Of a stretch of DNA of 64,000 bases, positions 27,885 to 37,547 are shown piece after piece. Below the pieces are notes generated by a model that was not told the origin of the DNA, did not search any database, and was given only the letters and a program-made list of their open reading frames with translations. A program made the position numbers and the translations under genes. The stretch comes from Fodinibius saliphilus (GTDB taxonomy: Bacteria; Bacteroidota; Rhodothermia; Balneolales; Balneolaceae): contig NZ_VAWF01000001.1 in the NCBI RefSeq assembly GCF_005869845.1, positions 1,302,001 to 1,366,000 on the forward strand, read 5' to 3'. Position 1 is the first letter of the stretch. Every line of letters begins with the position of its first letter.

Positions 27885-27912
27885 GCTAAATCTCTCCCTT
27901 TAGGGATTTAGC
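27885..27912 (-). terminator. terminator overlapping the response-regulator stop codon
   Basis: On the minus strand GCTAAATC ... GATTTAGC pairs around the last codons of the response-regulator gene, followed by ACTTTTCTT. The stem uses coding sequence. Confidence 0.55.
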
Positions 27913-28521
27913 AATAACTTCTGCTTTAGAATTAACATGCAATTTCTTATAAATATTTCGGATATGAGCCCGTACCGTATCAATAGAAATGTCATAACGA
28001 TCTGCAATCATTTTATAACTCAATCCATCAACAAGACCATTTACAATATCATGTTCACGGGGGGTAAGATCGGAATCGGTATTTTTCTTTGGCGCATTTT
28101 CCTGGAAATGGTTAATCACTTTACGAGCTATCTGCGGCGACATTGGGGCACCACCATCCAATAATTTTAGAATAGACTCTTTTATTTCCGGTAAAGAAGT
28201 ATGTTTTAATAAATAGCCGGAAGCCCCTGCTCGTAGTGCATTAAAAATTTTATGAGAGTCATGGTATACAGTAAGCATAATGATATCTATATCCGAGTAT
28301 TTTTCTTTAATGATTCCCATCCCTTTAATACCCGACATCCCCGGCAACTGGATATCCATAAGCAATACATCCGGAGCAGGATGGTCTTCCAGATACTCCA
28401 TCATCTCTTCTACCGAATCTACAGCAACTGGACATGAGAGTTCATCCTGCATATCCAAATAACGCTGTATTAATCCTCGGATTTTTTTATTGTCTTCTAC
28501 AATTCCTATAACTGAACTCAT
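27886..28521 (-). CDS. NarL/FixJ-type response regulator
   Basis: A 211-residue two-component response regulator. The receiver domain (about 4-120) has the acidic pair Glu9-Asp10, the phospho-acceptor Asp56 in LLMDIQLPGMSG, and the conserved Lys in YLLKHTS near 106. A LuxR-type helix-turn-helix spans about 145-208 (LTPREHDIVNGLVDGLSYKMIADRYDISIDTVRAHI). It lies 39 bp after the sensor kinase gene on the same strand and is surely its partner. Targets unknown; the adjacent lipoprotein gene downstream is a candidate. Confidence 0.93.
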   Translation of the reverse strand: MSSVIGIVEDNKKIRGLIQRYLDMQDELSCPVAVDSVEEMMEYLEDHPAPDVLLMDIQLPGMSGIKGMGIIKEKYSDIDIIMLTVYHDSHKIFNALRAGASGYLLKHTSLPEIKESILKLLDGGAPMSPQIARKVINHFQENAPKKNTDSDLTPREHDIVNGLVDGLSYKMIADRYDISIDTVRAHIRNIYKKLHVNSKAEVIAKSLKGEI

Positions 28522-28560
28522 ATAACTACCTATTTAACTACAATCAATAACATTTTTCAC

Positions 28561-31416
28561 CTAATCGAATTTCTCTACTCGTACTTCAAATCCATTTTCA
28601 GATTCAAATATAATATCTGCATCAATACGGTTCGCTCGCATTTCCATGTTACGAAGTCCCTGTCCGCTTTTACGATCATTGGTACTGCTTGTACCGTTAT
28701 CCTTTACACTTAACATAAAACCTTGATCTTCCATTGCAAGGGAAATACTAACGGTATCGGCATTAGAATGCTTAGCAATATTATTAATAGCCTCTTTAAA
28801 AATAAGATATAGATTTTCTTTGTGAGATACTTCTAATTTTGCCTGCATATCTCCATCAAAATGATAATGAACATTTAGTTTCGAAAGTACATTATTTACA
28901 TAATCCTGCATTCTATCAGTAAGGTCTCCCATAGTGTCATTACGGGCGTCAATTGACCAGACAATATCATCAAGACTAGAAACAATTTTACGACTCTGCG
29001 CACCAATCTGTTGAAGTGATTCTTCTAATCCATCAGAAACATCCATGGTCTGTAAAAAGTCAGACTGTAATGCTATTTCGGTAAGAGAAGATCCCACATC
29101 GTCGTGCAAATCACTAGCAATTCGTACACGCATTCGTTCAATATCAACCATTTTCCGAACACGATAATAATTATAGATAAACGCGACTATTGCCAGTATA
29201 GTGAGAATCACAATACCGATAAACCACCATTGTTGCCAGAATGGGGCTAATACCGTAAACCGTATCTTTGCAGTTTCTCTACTCCACTTTCCATTATAAT
29301 TTTGTGCTTTCACCTCAAAAGTATAGTCTCCCGCCATTAATGCAGAATAGCGTACCGAAGGTTGTTTCGTTTTTTGCCATCCCTCACCTGAATTTTTAAG
29401 GCGATATTCATACATGACTTGCTCAGGAGCCGAAAAGCTAATACCTATAAACTCAAAGGTGATATTATGATTGTCACTCCCTATCTCTAAATTCTGCTCC
29501 AAAGGAATCGCTTTACCAGAAACCTCTATGTTTTCAATATGCACATGAGGCGGGGTATCATCATTCTTTTCAAAGTTGGGGTTAAATTCAGTCACCCCTC
29601 CTACCGTTCCAAACCAAAGATGCCCATCACGATCCTTAAACACGGCCCCTGCATTCATTTCATTTGCTACCAATCCTTGGTCCTGGGTAAACAATTTAAA
29701 GCTCTGTGTAGTATTTTCTACGTTAGACGAATACTCCTCATAATCAAAACGTATGACCCCTTTATTTGTACCGATCCAAAAGAATCCTCGATCATCCCGT
29801 TCAATGAAATAGCAAACCTCGTTTGGCAGACCATTAGCTGTGGTAATAGTCTCAATACGCCCATCTTTAAGCCGTGCAAGTCCTCCAAATGTAGCAATCC
29901 ATACTGCCTCAGAACTATCTGTGTATAGGTCTAAAACGCCATTATTGGGTAAGCCATCTGCAATTGAATAGTTAGTAAATGTATCATTTTTCAGCTTGCT
30001 AATGCCGCCATATGTAGCTACCCAAAGCGTTCCGTCAGGGGTTTCTTCAAGCGCCAGTACTGTATTATTTGCTAACCCATCATCCTCAGTATACTGTTTA
30101 AATTTACCATCTACATAGTGAATAATTCCTTCTCCATATGTGCCTAACCATATTCCATCACTCCCTTTAGCAGCAATTACCGTTCTTATTTTCCTATAGG
30201 GCAGTTTTACTTCATCATAGTTGTAAAACTCGCCATTTTCATAAATACTAAAGCCCCAGCGTGTTCCAATTAAAAGCCGATTCTCTTGATCTATACTAAG
30301 AGTATACACTTTGTTATCGACCAACCCATTATCAACATCCAAAACTGAAAGTTCATTATCTCTAATTCTGACAACCCCTCCCCCATACGTACTCACCCAG
30401 TACTGACCATCTTGATCTTGGGTAATTGAAGTAACCACATTATTGGGCAACCCATGCTCTACCGTATAGCTTCTAAATTGGTTCCCCAGGAATATGGTAA
30501 TACCACCACCGAACGTTCCAAACCAAATATTCCCTTCATGATCGTAATGGGTTGCATAAATAATATTATTCGCCAACCCTTCCTCAACCGAATAGTTTGT
30601 AAAATTTCCGTTTTCAAAAAGGCTAGCCCCATCTTCGGTACCTAACCATAAGTTCCCATCATTATCTTTGGATATTGACTGGATTCGATTGTTTACCAAT
30701 CCATCTTGTTCTGTAAAACAGCGAAAGGCATTATTGGTAAAATGACACAATCCACCCCTGCTGGCTACCCACAAGGTATCTTTTGAAATTTCTACATCTC
30801 TTAACCGATCATCAGCCAACCCATGGCGCCTCGTAAATGTTCGGAAATTCCCATTTTCCAACTTTGTCAATCCATCTCGAGTAGCAAACCAAAGAACGCC
30901 ATTAGCATCTTGGATAATATCACGAATACGGTCTGACCCCATTCCATGAATCTGACGATATTGACTAACTTTCTTTTCACTATCTAAATGCCAAACTCCC
31001 TCCCCATCTGTTGCAAACCAAAAATCACCTATATCATCTTGATATATTGAAAGAATAGTACTTGCATTCAGAGACTTTAAATAGGGAGGAGTATAAATAC
31101 TATCCTTTCTAATTATATTTACCCCCTTGCTAGTACCTACCCATACCAGTCCATTATTAGCCTCATATAGAGAAAATATTTTATTACTTGACAATCCATC
31201 CTCACTGTAGAAATTGTCAAAAGAGATCCCATCAAAGCGATTAAGACCATAGCTTGTTCCTATCCACAAGTGGCCATCATCATCTTGTATCATATCATTC
31301 ACAACCGATTCACTAAGCCCTCGTTCAATTGAATAGGTGCGGAAAGGCAAGGTTTGTGCTGATATCTCGATAGATACCCCTGCAATAAATATTATTATTA
31401 ATACTAAGCGTTTCAT
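28561..31416 (-). CDS. hybrid-free sensor kinase with Reg_prop propeller and Y_Y_Y domain
   Basis: A 951-residue membrane sensor. After a signal peptide come about fourteen Reg_prop blades (about 30-620; recurring motifs such as DGHLWIGTSYGL, GNIWFGTFGGGI, GTLWVATYGGI) forming the large periplasmic propeller. Then follow a Y_Y_Y domain (about 640-720), one membrane helix (FIGIVILTILAIVAFIY, about 733-750), a HisKA_3-type dimerisation domain with the phospho-His in SDLHDDVGSSL near 768, and a HATPase domain (NNIAKHSNA near 880; GQGLRNMEMRA near 925). Unlike Bacteroides hybrid sensors it lacks a fused receiver and AraC domain; it signals to the separate NarL-type regulator. Ligand unknown. Confidence 0.92.
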   Translation of the reverse strand: MKRLVLIIIFIAGVSIEISAQTLPFRTYSIERGLSESVVNDMIQDDDGHLWIGTSYGLNRFDGISFDNFYSEDGLSSNKIFSLYEANNGLVWVGTSKGVNIIRKDSIYTPPYLKSLNASTILSIYQDDIGDFWFATDGEGVWHLDSEKKVSQYRQIHGMGSDRIRDIIQDANGVLWFATRDGLTKLENGNFRTFTRRHGLADDRLRDVEISKDTLWVASRGGLCHFTNNAFRCFTEQDGLVNNRIQSISKDNDGNLWLGTEDGASLFENGNFTNYSVEEGLANNIIYATHYDHEGNIWFGTFGGGITIFLGNQFRSYTVEHGLPNNVVTSITQDQDGQYWVSTYGGGVVRIRDNELSVLDVDNGLVDNKVYTLSIDQENRLLIGTRWGFSIYENGEFYNYDEVKLPYRKIRTVIAAKGSDGIWLGTYGEGIIHYVDGKFKQYTEDDGLANNTVLALEETPDGTLWVATYGGISKLKNDTFTNYSIADGLPNNGVLDLYTDSSEAVWIATFGGLARLKDGRIETITTANGLPNEVCYFIERDDRGFFWIGTNKGVIRFDYEEYSSNVENTTQSFKLFTQDQGLVANEMNAGAVFKDRDGHLWFGTVGGVTEFNPNFEKNDDTPPHVHIENIEVSGKAIPLEQNLEIGSDNHNITFEFIGISFSAPEQVMYEYRLKNSGEGWQKTKQPSVRYSALMAGDYTFEVKAQNYNGKWSRETAKIRFTVLAPFWQQWWFIGIVILTILAIVAFIYNYYRVRKMVDIERMRVRIASDLHDDVGSSLTEIALQSDFLQTMDVSDGLEESLQQIGAQSRKIVSSLDDIVWSIDARNDTMGDLTDRMQDYVNNVLSKLNVHYHFDGDMQAKLEVSHKENLYLIFKEAINNIAKHSNADTVSISLAMEDQGFMLSVKDNGTSSTNDRKSGQGLRNMEMRANRIDADIIFESENGFEVRVEKFD

Positions 31417-31488
31417 AGATATATCAACGAGTGAGATCTATATATTAGTCTTATAGCAATGCAGTCTATCAAAAAGTGTCGGAAATAA

Positions 31489-31515
31489 AAAAAGCCCCGT
31501 AAAAACGGGGCTTTT
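31489..31515 (-). terminator. rho-independent terminator of rpoD
   Basis: Stem AAAAGCCCCGT / ACGGGGCTTTT with a four-base A loop; on the minus strand it is followed by a T-rich run, 21 bp after the rpoD stop. Confidence 0.85.
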
Positions 31516-31536
31516 GAAATAAACACGTAGAATATA

Positions 31537-32391
31537 CTATCCGAGATATGCTCTCAGCGCTGCACTGCGGTTGTGATGGCGCAATTTACGTAACGCTTTT
31601 TCCTTAATTTGCCGTACACGTTCGCGTGTAAGATCAAAACGTTCACCAATTTCTTCGAGTGTAAGAGAATGTTCACGCCCAATACCAAAATAGAGACGAA
31701 TTACTTCTGCTTCTCTATTGGTAAGCTTTGAGAGTGCACGTTCAATTTCTACTTTGAGCGACTCACCCATCAAATCCGTATCCGGATCGGGTGTTTCCTC
31801 GTTTTCGAGTACATCTAATAGTCGGTTATCTTCGCCCTGTGCAAAGGGAGCATCCACTGAAAGGTGGCGCCCTGATATTTTAAGCGTATCAGCAACTTCA
31901 GAAACCGTCATGTCCAAACTCTCGGCCAATTCTGCTGCCGACGGAACACGTTCGTACTCTTGTTCTAGTTTTGAGAGCTCTTTGCCGATCTTATTCAGTG
32001 CTCCAACACGGTTCAGTGGTAGACGTACAATTCTACTTTGCTCGGCTAAAGCCTGCAAAATAGACTGACGAATCCACCAAACGGCGTATGAAATAAATTT
32101 AAAACCACGAGTTTCATCAAATCGCTTAGCTGCTTTAATCAAACCGAGGTTCCCTTCATTGATAAGGTCACCGAGAGAAAGCCCCTGGTTTTGATATTGT
32201 TTTGCCACCGAAACAACAAAGCGGAGATTAGCTTTTGTAAGATCCTCAAGAGCTTTTTGGCTACCTTTTTGAATCTCTTTTGCCAATCTAACCTCGTCTT
32301 CGGGGGTAATCAGCTTTTCTTTTCCAATCTCTTGTAGGTAGCGATCGAGCGATTCCGATTCTCGAGTAGAAATACCTGAACTTCTAGCCAC
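31537..32391 (-). CDS. rpoD: primary RNA polymerase sigma factor, short form (RpoD/SigA)
   Basis: A 284-residue sigma-70 factor with region 1.2 ([26 protein letters not shown]), region 2 ([30 protein letters not shown], then [16 protein letters not shown]), region 3 and region 4 ([28 protein letters not shown] near 240-267). Region 1.1 is absent, as in primary sigma factors of Bacteroidota and relatives. The complete set of primary-type residues in regions 2.3-2.4 argues for the housekeeping factor rather than an alternative one. It has its own terminator. Confidence 0.94.
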   Translation of the reverse strand: MARSSGISTRESESLDRYLQEIGKEKLITPEDEVRLAKEIQKGSQKALEDLTKANLRFVVSVAKQYQNQGLSLGDLINEGNLGLIKAAKRFDETRGFKFISYAVWWIRQSILQALAEQSRIVRLPLNRVGALNKIGKELSKLEQEYERVPSAAELAESLDMTVSEVADTLKISGRHLSVDAPFAQGEDNRLLDVLENEETPDPDTDLMGESLKVEIERALSKLTNREAEVIRLYFGIGREHSLTLEEIGERFDLTRERVRQIKEKALRKLRHHNRSAALRAYLG

Positions 32392-32590
32392 TGGGTTTGA
32401 GGGATTAAATTAGGGTTTATTGTGTAAGAAGCATTATTTGATCATACCAAATTTTTCTTTCAAAAATGATCAAACTATACTGGGATGAGATAATATTTTT
32501 GCACTGGATTAAATCCACTTATCAATCTCTACAATATAAGGGTTATAAACGTAACATTCTAGCTATTATTCTATTTCTGTTTAAAGAATA

Positions 32591-33751
32591 TTATAATAAC
32601 GAAGTTCCCGGATATTCAGCATCTACCTCAAAGAAGTCAGCTGCCGTTGTAGCAACATCACTAAAGGTGTCGCGCGTTCCAAGATTTACTGCCTTTCCTT
32701 TTTTAGCGGGAAACAATAGTACGGGCACAAATTCCCTGCTGTGATCAGTACTTTCGGAGGTCGGGTCATTACCATGGTCGCCAGTAATGATCAAAATATC
32801 ATCTTCATTAAGTTTACTTACTATAGCAGGTATAGCCCTATCAATCTCTTGCAAACACTCGGCATATCCCGCAGGGTCAAGGCGATGTCCATATTTTTGA
32901 TCGGTATCAATCAGATTTACAAATACAAAGCTATCAGAAGCCGCCGACATCAAACTTAAAAGCTGAGAAATTCCTTCAGCATTACTCTTGGTACGCCGAA
33001 ATTGAGTAAATCCGTTACCTCCAAAAAGATCGACGACTTTACCAATAGAGTAAGTTTTAATGCCTTCCTGCTTCAGCCTATTTACAATATTATAATCAGG
33101 CGGGCTCATCGAATAATCATGACGCTGATTAGAGAGTCTTTTGAAATTACCCGGTTCGCCTTCAAACGGTCGTGCAATAACACGCCCAACCCCATGCTCA
33201 TCCTGCAATACCTCTTTCCGAGCAAATTCACACCATTCATATAATGTTTTTACCGGGGTAACATCTATATGTGCAGCTACCTGAAAAACACTGTCGGCAG
33301 AAGTATAAACGATGGGATATCCTGTTTCAAGGTGTTCCTCTCCATAATCGTCTATCACTTCAGTACCGGAATATGGTTTATTAACCAACACCTTATCCTC
33401 ACCAATACCTTCACAGAATTGTTGAATAACTTCATCAGGGAACCCGTCGGGATAGGTAGGGAAGGCACGATTAAGCTGTACACCTGCCAGTTCCCAGTGC
33501 CCCGTCGTTGAGTCTTTCCCTGCCGAAACTTCTCGCATTTTTCCGTAAGCACAAAGCGGTTCCGATTCCATAGGCACTGACTTAAGGGGTATTATATTTC
33601 CCAGCCCCATCCGCTGTAAGTTGGGTAATTTACAACCCGTCTCTTCACAAAGATGGCCGAGTGTATTTTCATTTTCGTCGCCATACTCATCGGCATCTTC
33701 TTGAGCTCCTACGCCTAATCCATCAATAACAACCACATAGCAATTTCCCAT
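32591..33751 (-). CDS. deoB: phosphopentomutase
   Basis: A 386-residue member of the alkaline-phosphatase-like metalloenzymes. Motifs typical of DeoB are present: VVIDGLGVGAQEDADEYGD at 7-25 (first metal Asp), GKDSTTGHWELAG near 88-100 (phospho-Thr), NLIDTDQKYGHRLDP near 285-299, and TGDHGNDPTSESTDHSREFVPVL near 325-347. It interconverts ribose-1- and ribose-5-phosphate (and the deoxy forms), linking nucleoside breakdown to central metabolism; the adenosine deaminase in this window belongs to the same salvage theme. Last gene of a tight three-gene operon. Confidence 0.95.
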   Translation of the reverse strand: MGNCYVVVIDGLGVGAQEDADEYGDENENTLGHLCEETGCKLPNLQRMGLGNIIPLKSVPMESEPLCAYGKMREVSAGKDSTTGHWELAGVQLNRAFPTYPDGFPDEVIQQFCEGIGEDKVLVNKPYSGTEVIDDYGEEHLETGYPIVYTSADSVFQVAAHIDVTPVKTLYEWCEFARKEVLQDEHGVGRVIARPFEGEPGNFKRLSNQRHDYSMSPPDYNIVNRLKQEGIKTYSIGKVVDLFGGNGFTQFRRTKSNAEGISQLLSLMSAASDSFVFVNLIDTDQKYGHRLDPAGYAECLQEIDRAIPAIVSKLNEDDILIITGDHGNDPTSESTDHSREFVPVLLFPAKKGKAVNLGTRDTFSDVATTAADFFEVDAEYPGTSLL

Positions 33752-33754
33752 AAA

Positions 33755-35266
33755 TTAAATCGCCTCATTTTTATTGGATTTCAATGCTTGTGAAAGCGCT
33801 GTTTTTGCGTTAGACAACAATTGGTAGGAATCATCATAGCTTTCGTCGATACGAACATATCCTACTTTAATACCTGTTTCAATATGTATACCATTTTTAA
33901 GCTCAAATGATTCCGAAAACTTCCTCTTGAGGGCAGATGTCCAATCTTTGACTGTTTGCTCATCCTTATTTTGCAGGAAAAAAGTATAAACGTAATCAGA
34001 ATGATAACCCAGAATCCCCGGATACCCGAATTGACTGGGGTTAAAAGCAGAAATAAGATCACATTGCATCTGGTTAAGCTGCTCTAGTCGCAATTTTGTT
34101 CGAAGTTCTGGCACATTAGAGATCGTAACCAACCCAAACCATGAATGATACTTATGCGAACCATTGGTCAATCGATGTAATTCCGAATTCACGGTTTTCT
34201 CCCATAAATCAGGCAGAAATGCATTATAGTTGTTGGTAAAAACAGAAGCATCAAGATCCATTTTAGGATTATTGGCCTGCATTTGCAAGGCTGCAACACG
34301 AACTAAATTAATAAGTTTATGCTTGGTAGATTCTTTAAAGATCAGTGGATTCTTATCATACACCAGTACCACCCCCTGTCGACGATCTTTCATCATCAAT
34401 GGAATAGCCATTGATGCACCCTCGGAATGTAGTTCACGGGGGGAAAGTCGCTTGGGATTGTTATTGAAATGTATGGCAAATTCAGCTTCGCCTTGTTCGG
34501 CAGCCTCATAAGCAAGAGACCGCTCTTCCACCTGCATACCGATAGGAGGCGCATACTTAGCTTCATCAGCATTCATAACATTGCACCAACTATCCATACC
34601 CCGCGTGATAAACGAGACTCCACCGTCATGTAAAAACGTTTGGATTGTATTTAGTAACCGCTTTACCATTTCTGAACGATGACAACGGACTTCAATATTT
34701 GCCAGTAATTCTTCATAATCAATCCATTCATCCTGCTGCTCATACAAATCACTAATTTCCAGGTAGGTATTCAATACATTCCGCAGTGCATTGATATAGG
34801 AATAGATTACATCACTTTTATCTTCCGTGAAAATGTGATCCTTAGACTCAAGAACGGTAATAGCCACTGTCTCTCCATTATTAACAAATGGAAGCAGTGT
34901 CACATAACGTACTGGTACCTCACTGTAATAGTGTGAAAACTGAGAAGCGGGCAAATCACCACCTATTTCAATAGCTGTAGGCTCGTCCAGATCTTTAAAA
35001 TCCTTTAAAAAATGATTTTCAAAGCCAATACGATCTTTAAACATCACATTATCTAGCACGGTAGATTTTGTTTCCATCACAAACTGCTCGCGCGACCGGT
35101 TTACCCAATACATATAGGCTGTTTCCATATCAGAGGCGCTTCGCAACAGAAACATTAAATCTTCGAGTACCTGTTTAAACTCTCGCAGTGCTTTTTCTTG
35201 GCGTTTTTGCCCCATAATTTCTGCATTCGACCGATCTTTTTCACGTGCCGTAGCGTAATTTTCCAT
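33755..35266 (-). CDS. GAF-domain protein with degenerate GGDEF-like C-terminus
   Basis: A 503-residue cytosolic protein between pepF and deoB (gaps 2 and 3 bp). Two GAF-like regions lie at about 40-165 and 185-330, and a third domain at about 355-495 follows the GGDEF fold. Where the active loop RxGGDEF should be, it reads GYHSD (GILGYHSDYVYTFFL), and the later block is GIKVGYVRIDESYDDSYQLL before an AKTALSQAL helix. Diguanylate cyclase activity is therefore unlikely; it may sense a ligand or nucleotide. The GAF assignment rests on pattern only. No signal peptide or membrane segment. Confidence 0.65.
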   Translation of the reverse strand: MENYATAREKDRSNAEIMGQKRQEKALREFKQVLEDLMFLLRSASDMETAYMYWVNRSREQFVMETKSTVLDNVMFKDRIGFENHFLKDFKDLDEPTAIEIGGDLPASQFSHYYSEVPVRYVTLLPFVNNGETVAITVLESKDHIFTEDKSDVIYSYINALRNVLNTYLEISDLYEQQDEWIDYEELLANIEVRCHRSEMVKRLLNTIQTFLHDGGVSFITRGMDSWCNVMNADEAKYAPPIGMQVEERSLAYEAAEQGEAEFAIHFNNNPKRLSPRELHSEGASMAIPLMMKDRRQGVVLVYDKNPLIFKESTKHKLINLVRVAALQMQANNPKMDLDASVFTNNYNAFLPDLWEKTVNSELHRLTNGSHKYHSWFGLVTISNVPELRTKLRLEQLNQMQCDLISAFNPSQFGYPGILGYHSDYVYTFFLQNKDEQTVKDWTSALKRKFSESFELKNGIHIETGIKVGYVRIDESYDDSYQLLSNAKTALSQALKSNKNEAI

Positions 35267-35268
35267 TC

Positions 35269-37068
35269 CTAGTTATTTATCTTATTAGCCAATTCTTCTG
35301 CTTCTTCTACCATCCGTGCTATCGCATTCAGACCTTTAGTCCAAAAATCCGGCTTCGTGATATCGAGTCCCATTTTCCCTACGATATTCTCAGGCCAGTC
35401 TGAGCCTCCGGTACGGAGCATATCCATATAGTTTTCGGCAAAACCGTCTTGTGAGCGCGTGTACTCATCGTAAAGAGCCAGTACCAATAACTCTCCAAAG
35501 GCATAGGCATATACATAACCGGGGGTATGCAGAAAGTGGGGTATATAACTCCACCAGATATCATAGCCTTCGGTTAAAGTTACCGCATCTCCATAAATAT
35601 CTTCTTGCGTTTCGCGCCAAAGCCGTGAAAAGTCATCCGTTGTGAGCTCGCCTTGTTCTCGCCGATGGGTATGCATGGCATGCTCAAATCGGTTCATGGA
35701 AACCTGCCGGAAAACAGTGGCAATACTATCATCAATCTTGCCGATGAGCAGTGCCAGTTTTTCTTTGGGGTCGTCAAGCTTACTCATCAATCGCTGAAAA
35801 ACCAACATCTCTCCAAATACAGAAGCGGTTTCCGCAGTCGTTAGTGGCGTACTGGCTTGTAACATGCCCTGTTCTCGAGACAAGAACTGGTGGACTCCAT
35901 GCCCCAGCTCATGGGCCAATGTTTGTACATCTCTAACCTTTCCGTCATAGTTCATAAACACATAAGGATGCACAGATGGAACGGTACTGGCAGAATAGGC
36001 CCCGCCGCGTTTGCCCGGTTTCATGGCCGCATCAATCCAGTTGTGTTCAAAGAATTCTCCGGCCACTGTTCCCATATGGGGATGGAAGTCGGAATAGGAA
36101 TCCAATACCATATCACGGGCTTCATCCCATTGTACTTCTTTTTCATTTTTTAGCAGCGGTGCATACCGATCGTAATCATAGAGCTCATCATAGCCCAGCA
36201 GCTCTCGCTTCAAATCATAGAAACGGTGAACGATATCGTAGTTATCCGTCACCGAGCTGACCAAGATATCAACGGTTTCGTCATCGATCTCATTGGAAAG
36301 ATTGCGTGACGATATCCAGCTGTCGTAATTGCGCAGCTTGTCATCGGTATGTTTGTCGGCCAGCAGGGTATTAAAAATAAAGGTAAGCGTACGGCTGTGC
36401 TCCTTAAAAGTGTTGGTGAGCGAAGCATGGGCCTTTTTGCGCAGCTCACGATCCGGCTCATGCAGTTTACTTAGCACCTCTTGCTGGGTCAGTGTTTCAC
36501 CGTCCAGTTCAAATCGCGCCGCCCCCATAGTCTCGTCAAAATAACGATTCCAGGCACTGCTACCCGTCACCTTCTTTGCAGAGAGCACCTGCTCCTCTTT
36601 TTCACTGAGGATGTGAGGCTTGTATCGCCTTGATGTTTCCAGGTAATGCTGGTAGTGTTCCAGTTCTTCGCTATCAATGAGCGCCTGTGCCCGTTCATCA
36701 TCCACATCCAGCCATTCGACATCAAAGAATACCAGTTTCTGCTGAACCTCTGAGGAAAGCTCTTTCGCTTCCTGCATCAACTTTCCGTATTCCGGATTAT
36801 TGGTATCGGTAGACCAGATAAGATGAGCATAAGAGCCAATCTTGCTTATTATTTCCAGCAACTGTTCGTACTTTTCCAAGGCCTTTTTAAGCTCATTGGC
36901 TTCGAGATCGGCTATACTCCCTTTATAATCATCAATAAAGGCATCGGCCAGCTCTATTACTTTTTCTTTATCATCCTGTAGTGCGGGGTCATCAATAGAT
37001 TCATAGAGATCAGAAAGGTCCCACCGGATCTCCTCAGCCCCTGTTTGTTCGTTCACCTTGTTGGTCAT
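35269..37068 (-). CDS. pepF: M3-family oligoendopeptidase F
   Basis: A 599-residue zinc metallopeptidase. The gluzincin motif is LAHELGHGVHQF near 386-397 (HELGH), with the second-ligand Glu in the TAETASVFGEM stretch about 28 residues later. The product-binding Tyr/His-rich region HFLHTPGYVYAYAFGELLV follows near 530-550, matching PepF. PepF cleaves cytosolic peptides of about 7-17 residues. First gene of the pepF-GAF-deoB operon. By eye the stretch is somewhat richer in G+C than its neighbours. Confidence 0.93.
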   Translation of the reverse strand: MTNKVNEQTGAEEIRWDLSDLYESIDDPALQDDKEKVIELADAFIDDYKGSIADLEANELKKALEKYEQLLEIISKIGSYAHLIWSTDTNNPEYGKLMQEAKELSSEVQQKLVFFDVEWLDVDDERAQALIDSEELEHYQHYLETSRRYKPHILSEKEEQVLSAKKVTGSSAWNRYFDETMGAARFELDGETLTQQEVLSKLHEPDRELRKKAHASLTNTFKEHSRTLTFIFNTLLADKHTDDKLRNYDSWISSRNLSNEIDDETVDILVSSVTDNYDIVHRFYDLKRELLGYDELYDYDRYAPLLKNEKEVQWDEARDMVLDSYSDFHPHMGTVAGEFFEHNWIDAAMKPGKRGGAYSASTVPSVHPYVFMNYDGKVRDVQTLAHELGHGVHQFLSREQGMLQASTPLTTAETASVFGEMLVFQRLMSKLDDPKEKLALLIGKIDDSIATVFRQVSMNRFEHAMHTHRREQGELTTDDFSRLWRETQEDIYGDAVTLTEGYDIWWSYIPHFLHTPGYVYAYAFGELLVLALYDEYTRSQDGFAENYMDMLRTGGSDWPENIVGKMGLDITKPDFWTKGLNAIARMVEEAEELANKINN

Positions 37069-37360
37069 AAATACTTTCTAAATCACGTTATTAAATCACT
37101 ATTACTGCTCAATAATAAGTAGAGTTGTAACTGTAGTCTCTACTTTATAATCGTGATCTAATATAAGAATGATTCGATAAGACTCATACCAGTGAAAGGA
37201 ATTAACTTGTGTGGAATTTTGCCTTCTAAATATTCCACAAAACTATTGGATTAGAAAAATCCATATAATTTCGAAAGTAAACAACCAAAAGGGGCAAGCT
37301 TTCTAATGAGCAGATTTTTGTTTGGCGTAAAAAACGGTTGAAGATTACAACAGGAAATCA

Positions 37361-37540
37361 TTACAAGACGATTTGTTCAACAAAGTGCTCTATATTCCCC
37401 CCACTTCCCATATGGTCCATCGACTGAATTTCTCCCTCATCATCGAAATACAATTTGACGGGAGTTGTCGGTACCAGATCATGCTCAAACAAAATACCTA
37501 CAGAATCCTGATAGGCCTGCAACTGGATATCGTTGCTTTA
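37361..37540 (-). pseudogene. unidentified gene fragment
   Basis: About 57 codons without a start, ending with TAA at 37361. The reading (AYQDSVGILFEHDLVPTTP, then VKLYFDDEGEIQSMDHMG and IEHFVEQIVL) looks like the C-terminal end of a globular protein; the PTTP...FDDEGEI...FVEQI spacing vaguely recalls a thioredoxin-like fold, but this is weak. It lies directly downstream of the dead RND gene and belongs to the decayed block. The 290 bp between it and pepF hold nothing I can recognise. Confidence 0.4.
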
Positions 37541-37547
37541 TATATAT

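Noticed and set aside
32466-32744. Plus-strand frame of 92 codons between rpoD and deoB
   Set aside because: Overlaps the conserved end of deoB and the presumed rpoD promoter; the peptide shows no domain and looks like chance.
35379-36544. Several 60-95-codon frames on both strands within pepF
   Set aside because: Shadows of the peptidase gene, whose family motifs are complete on the minus strand.
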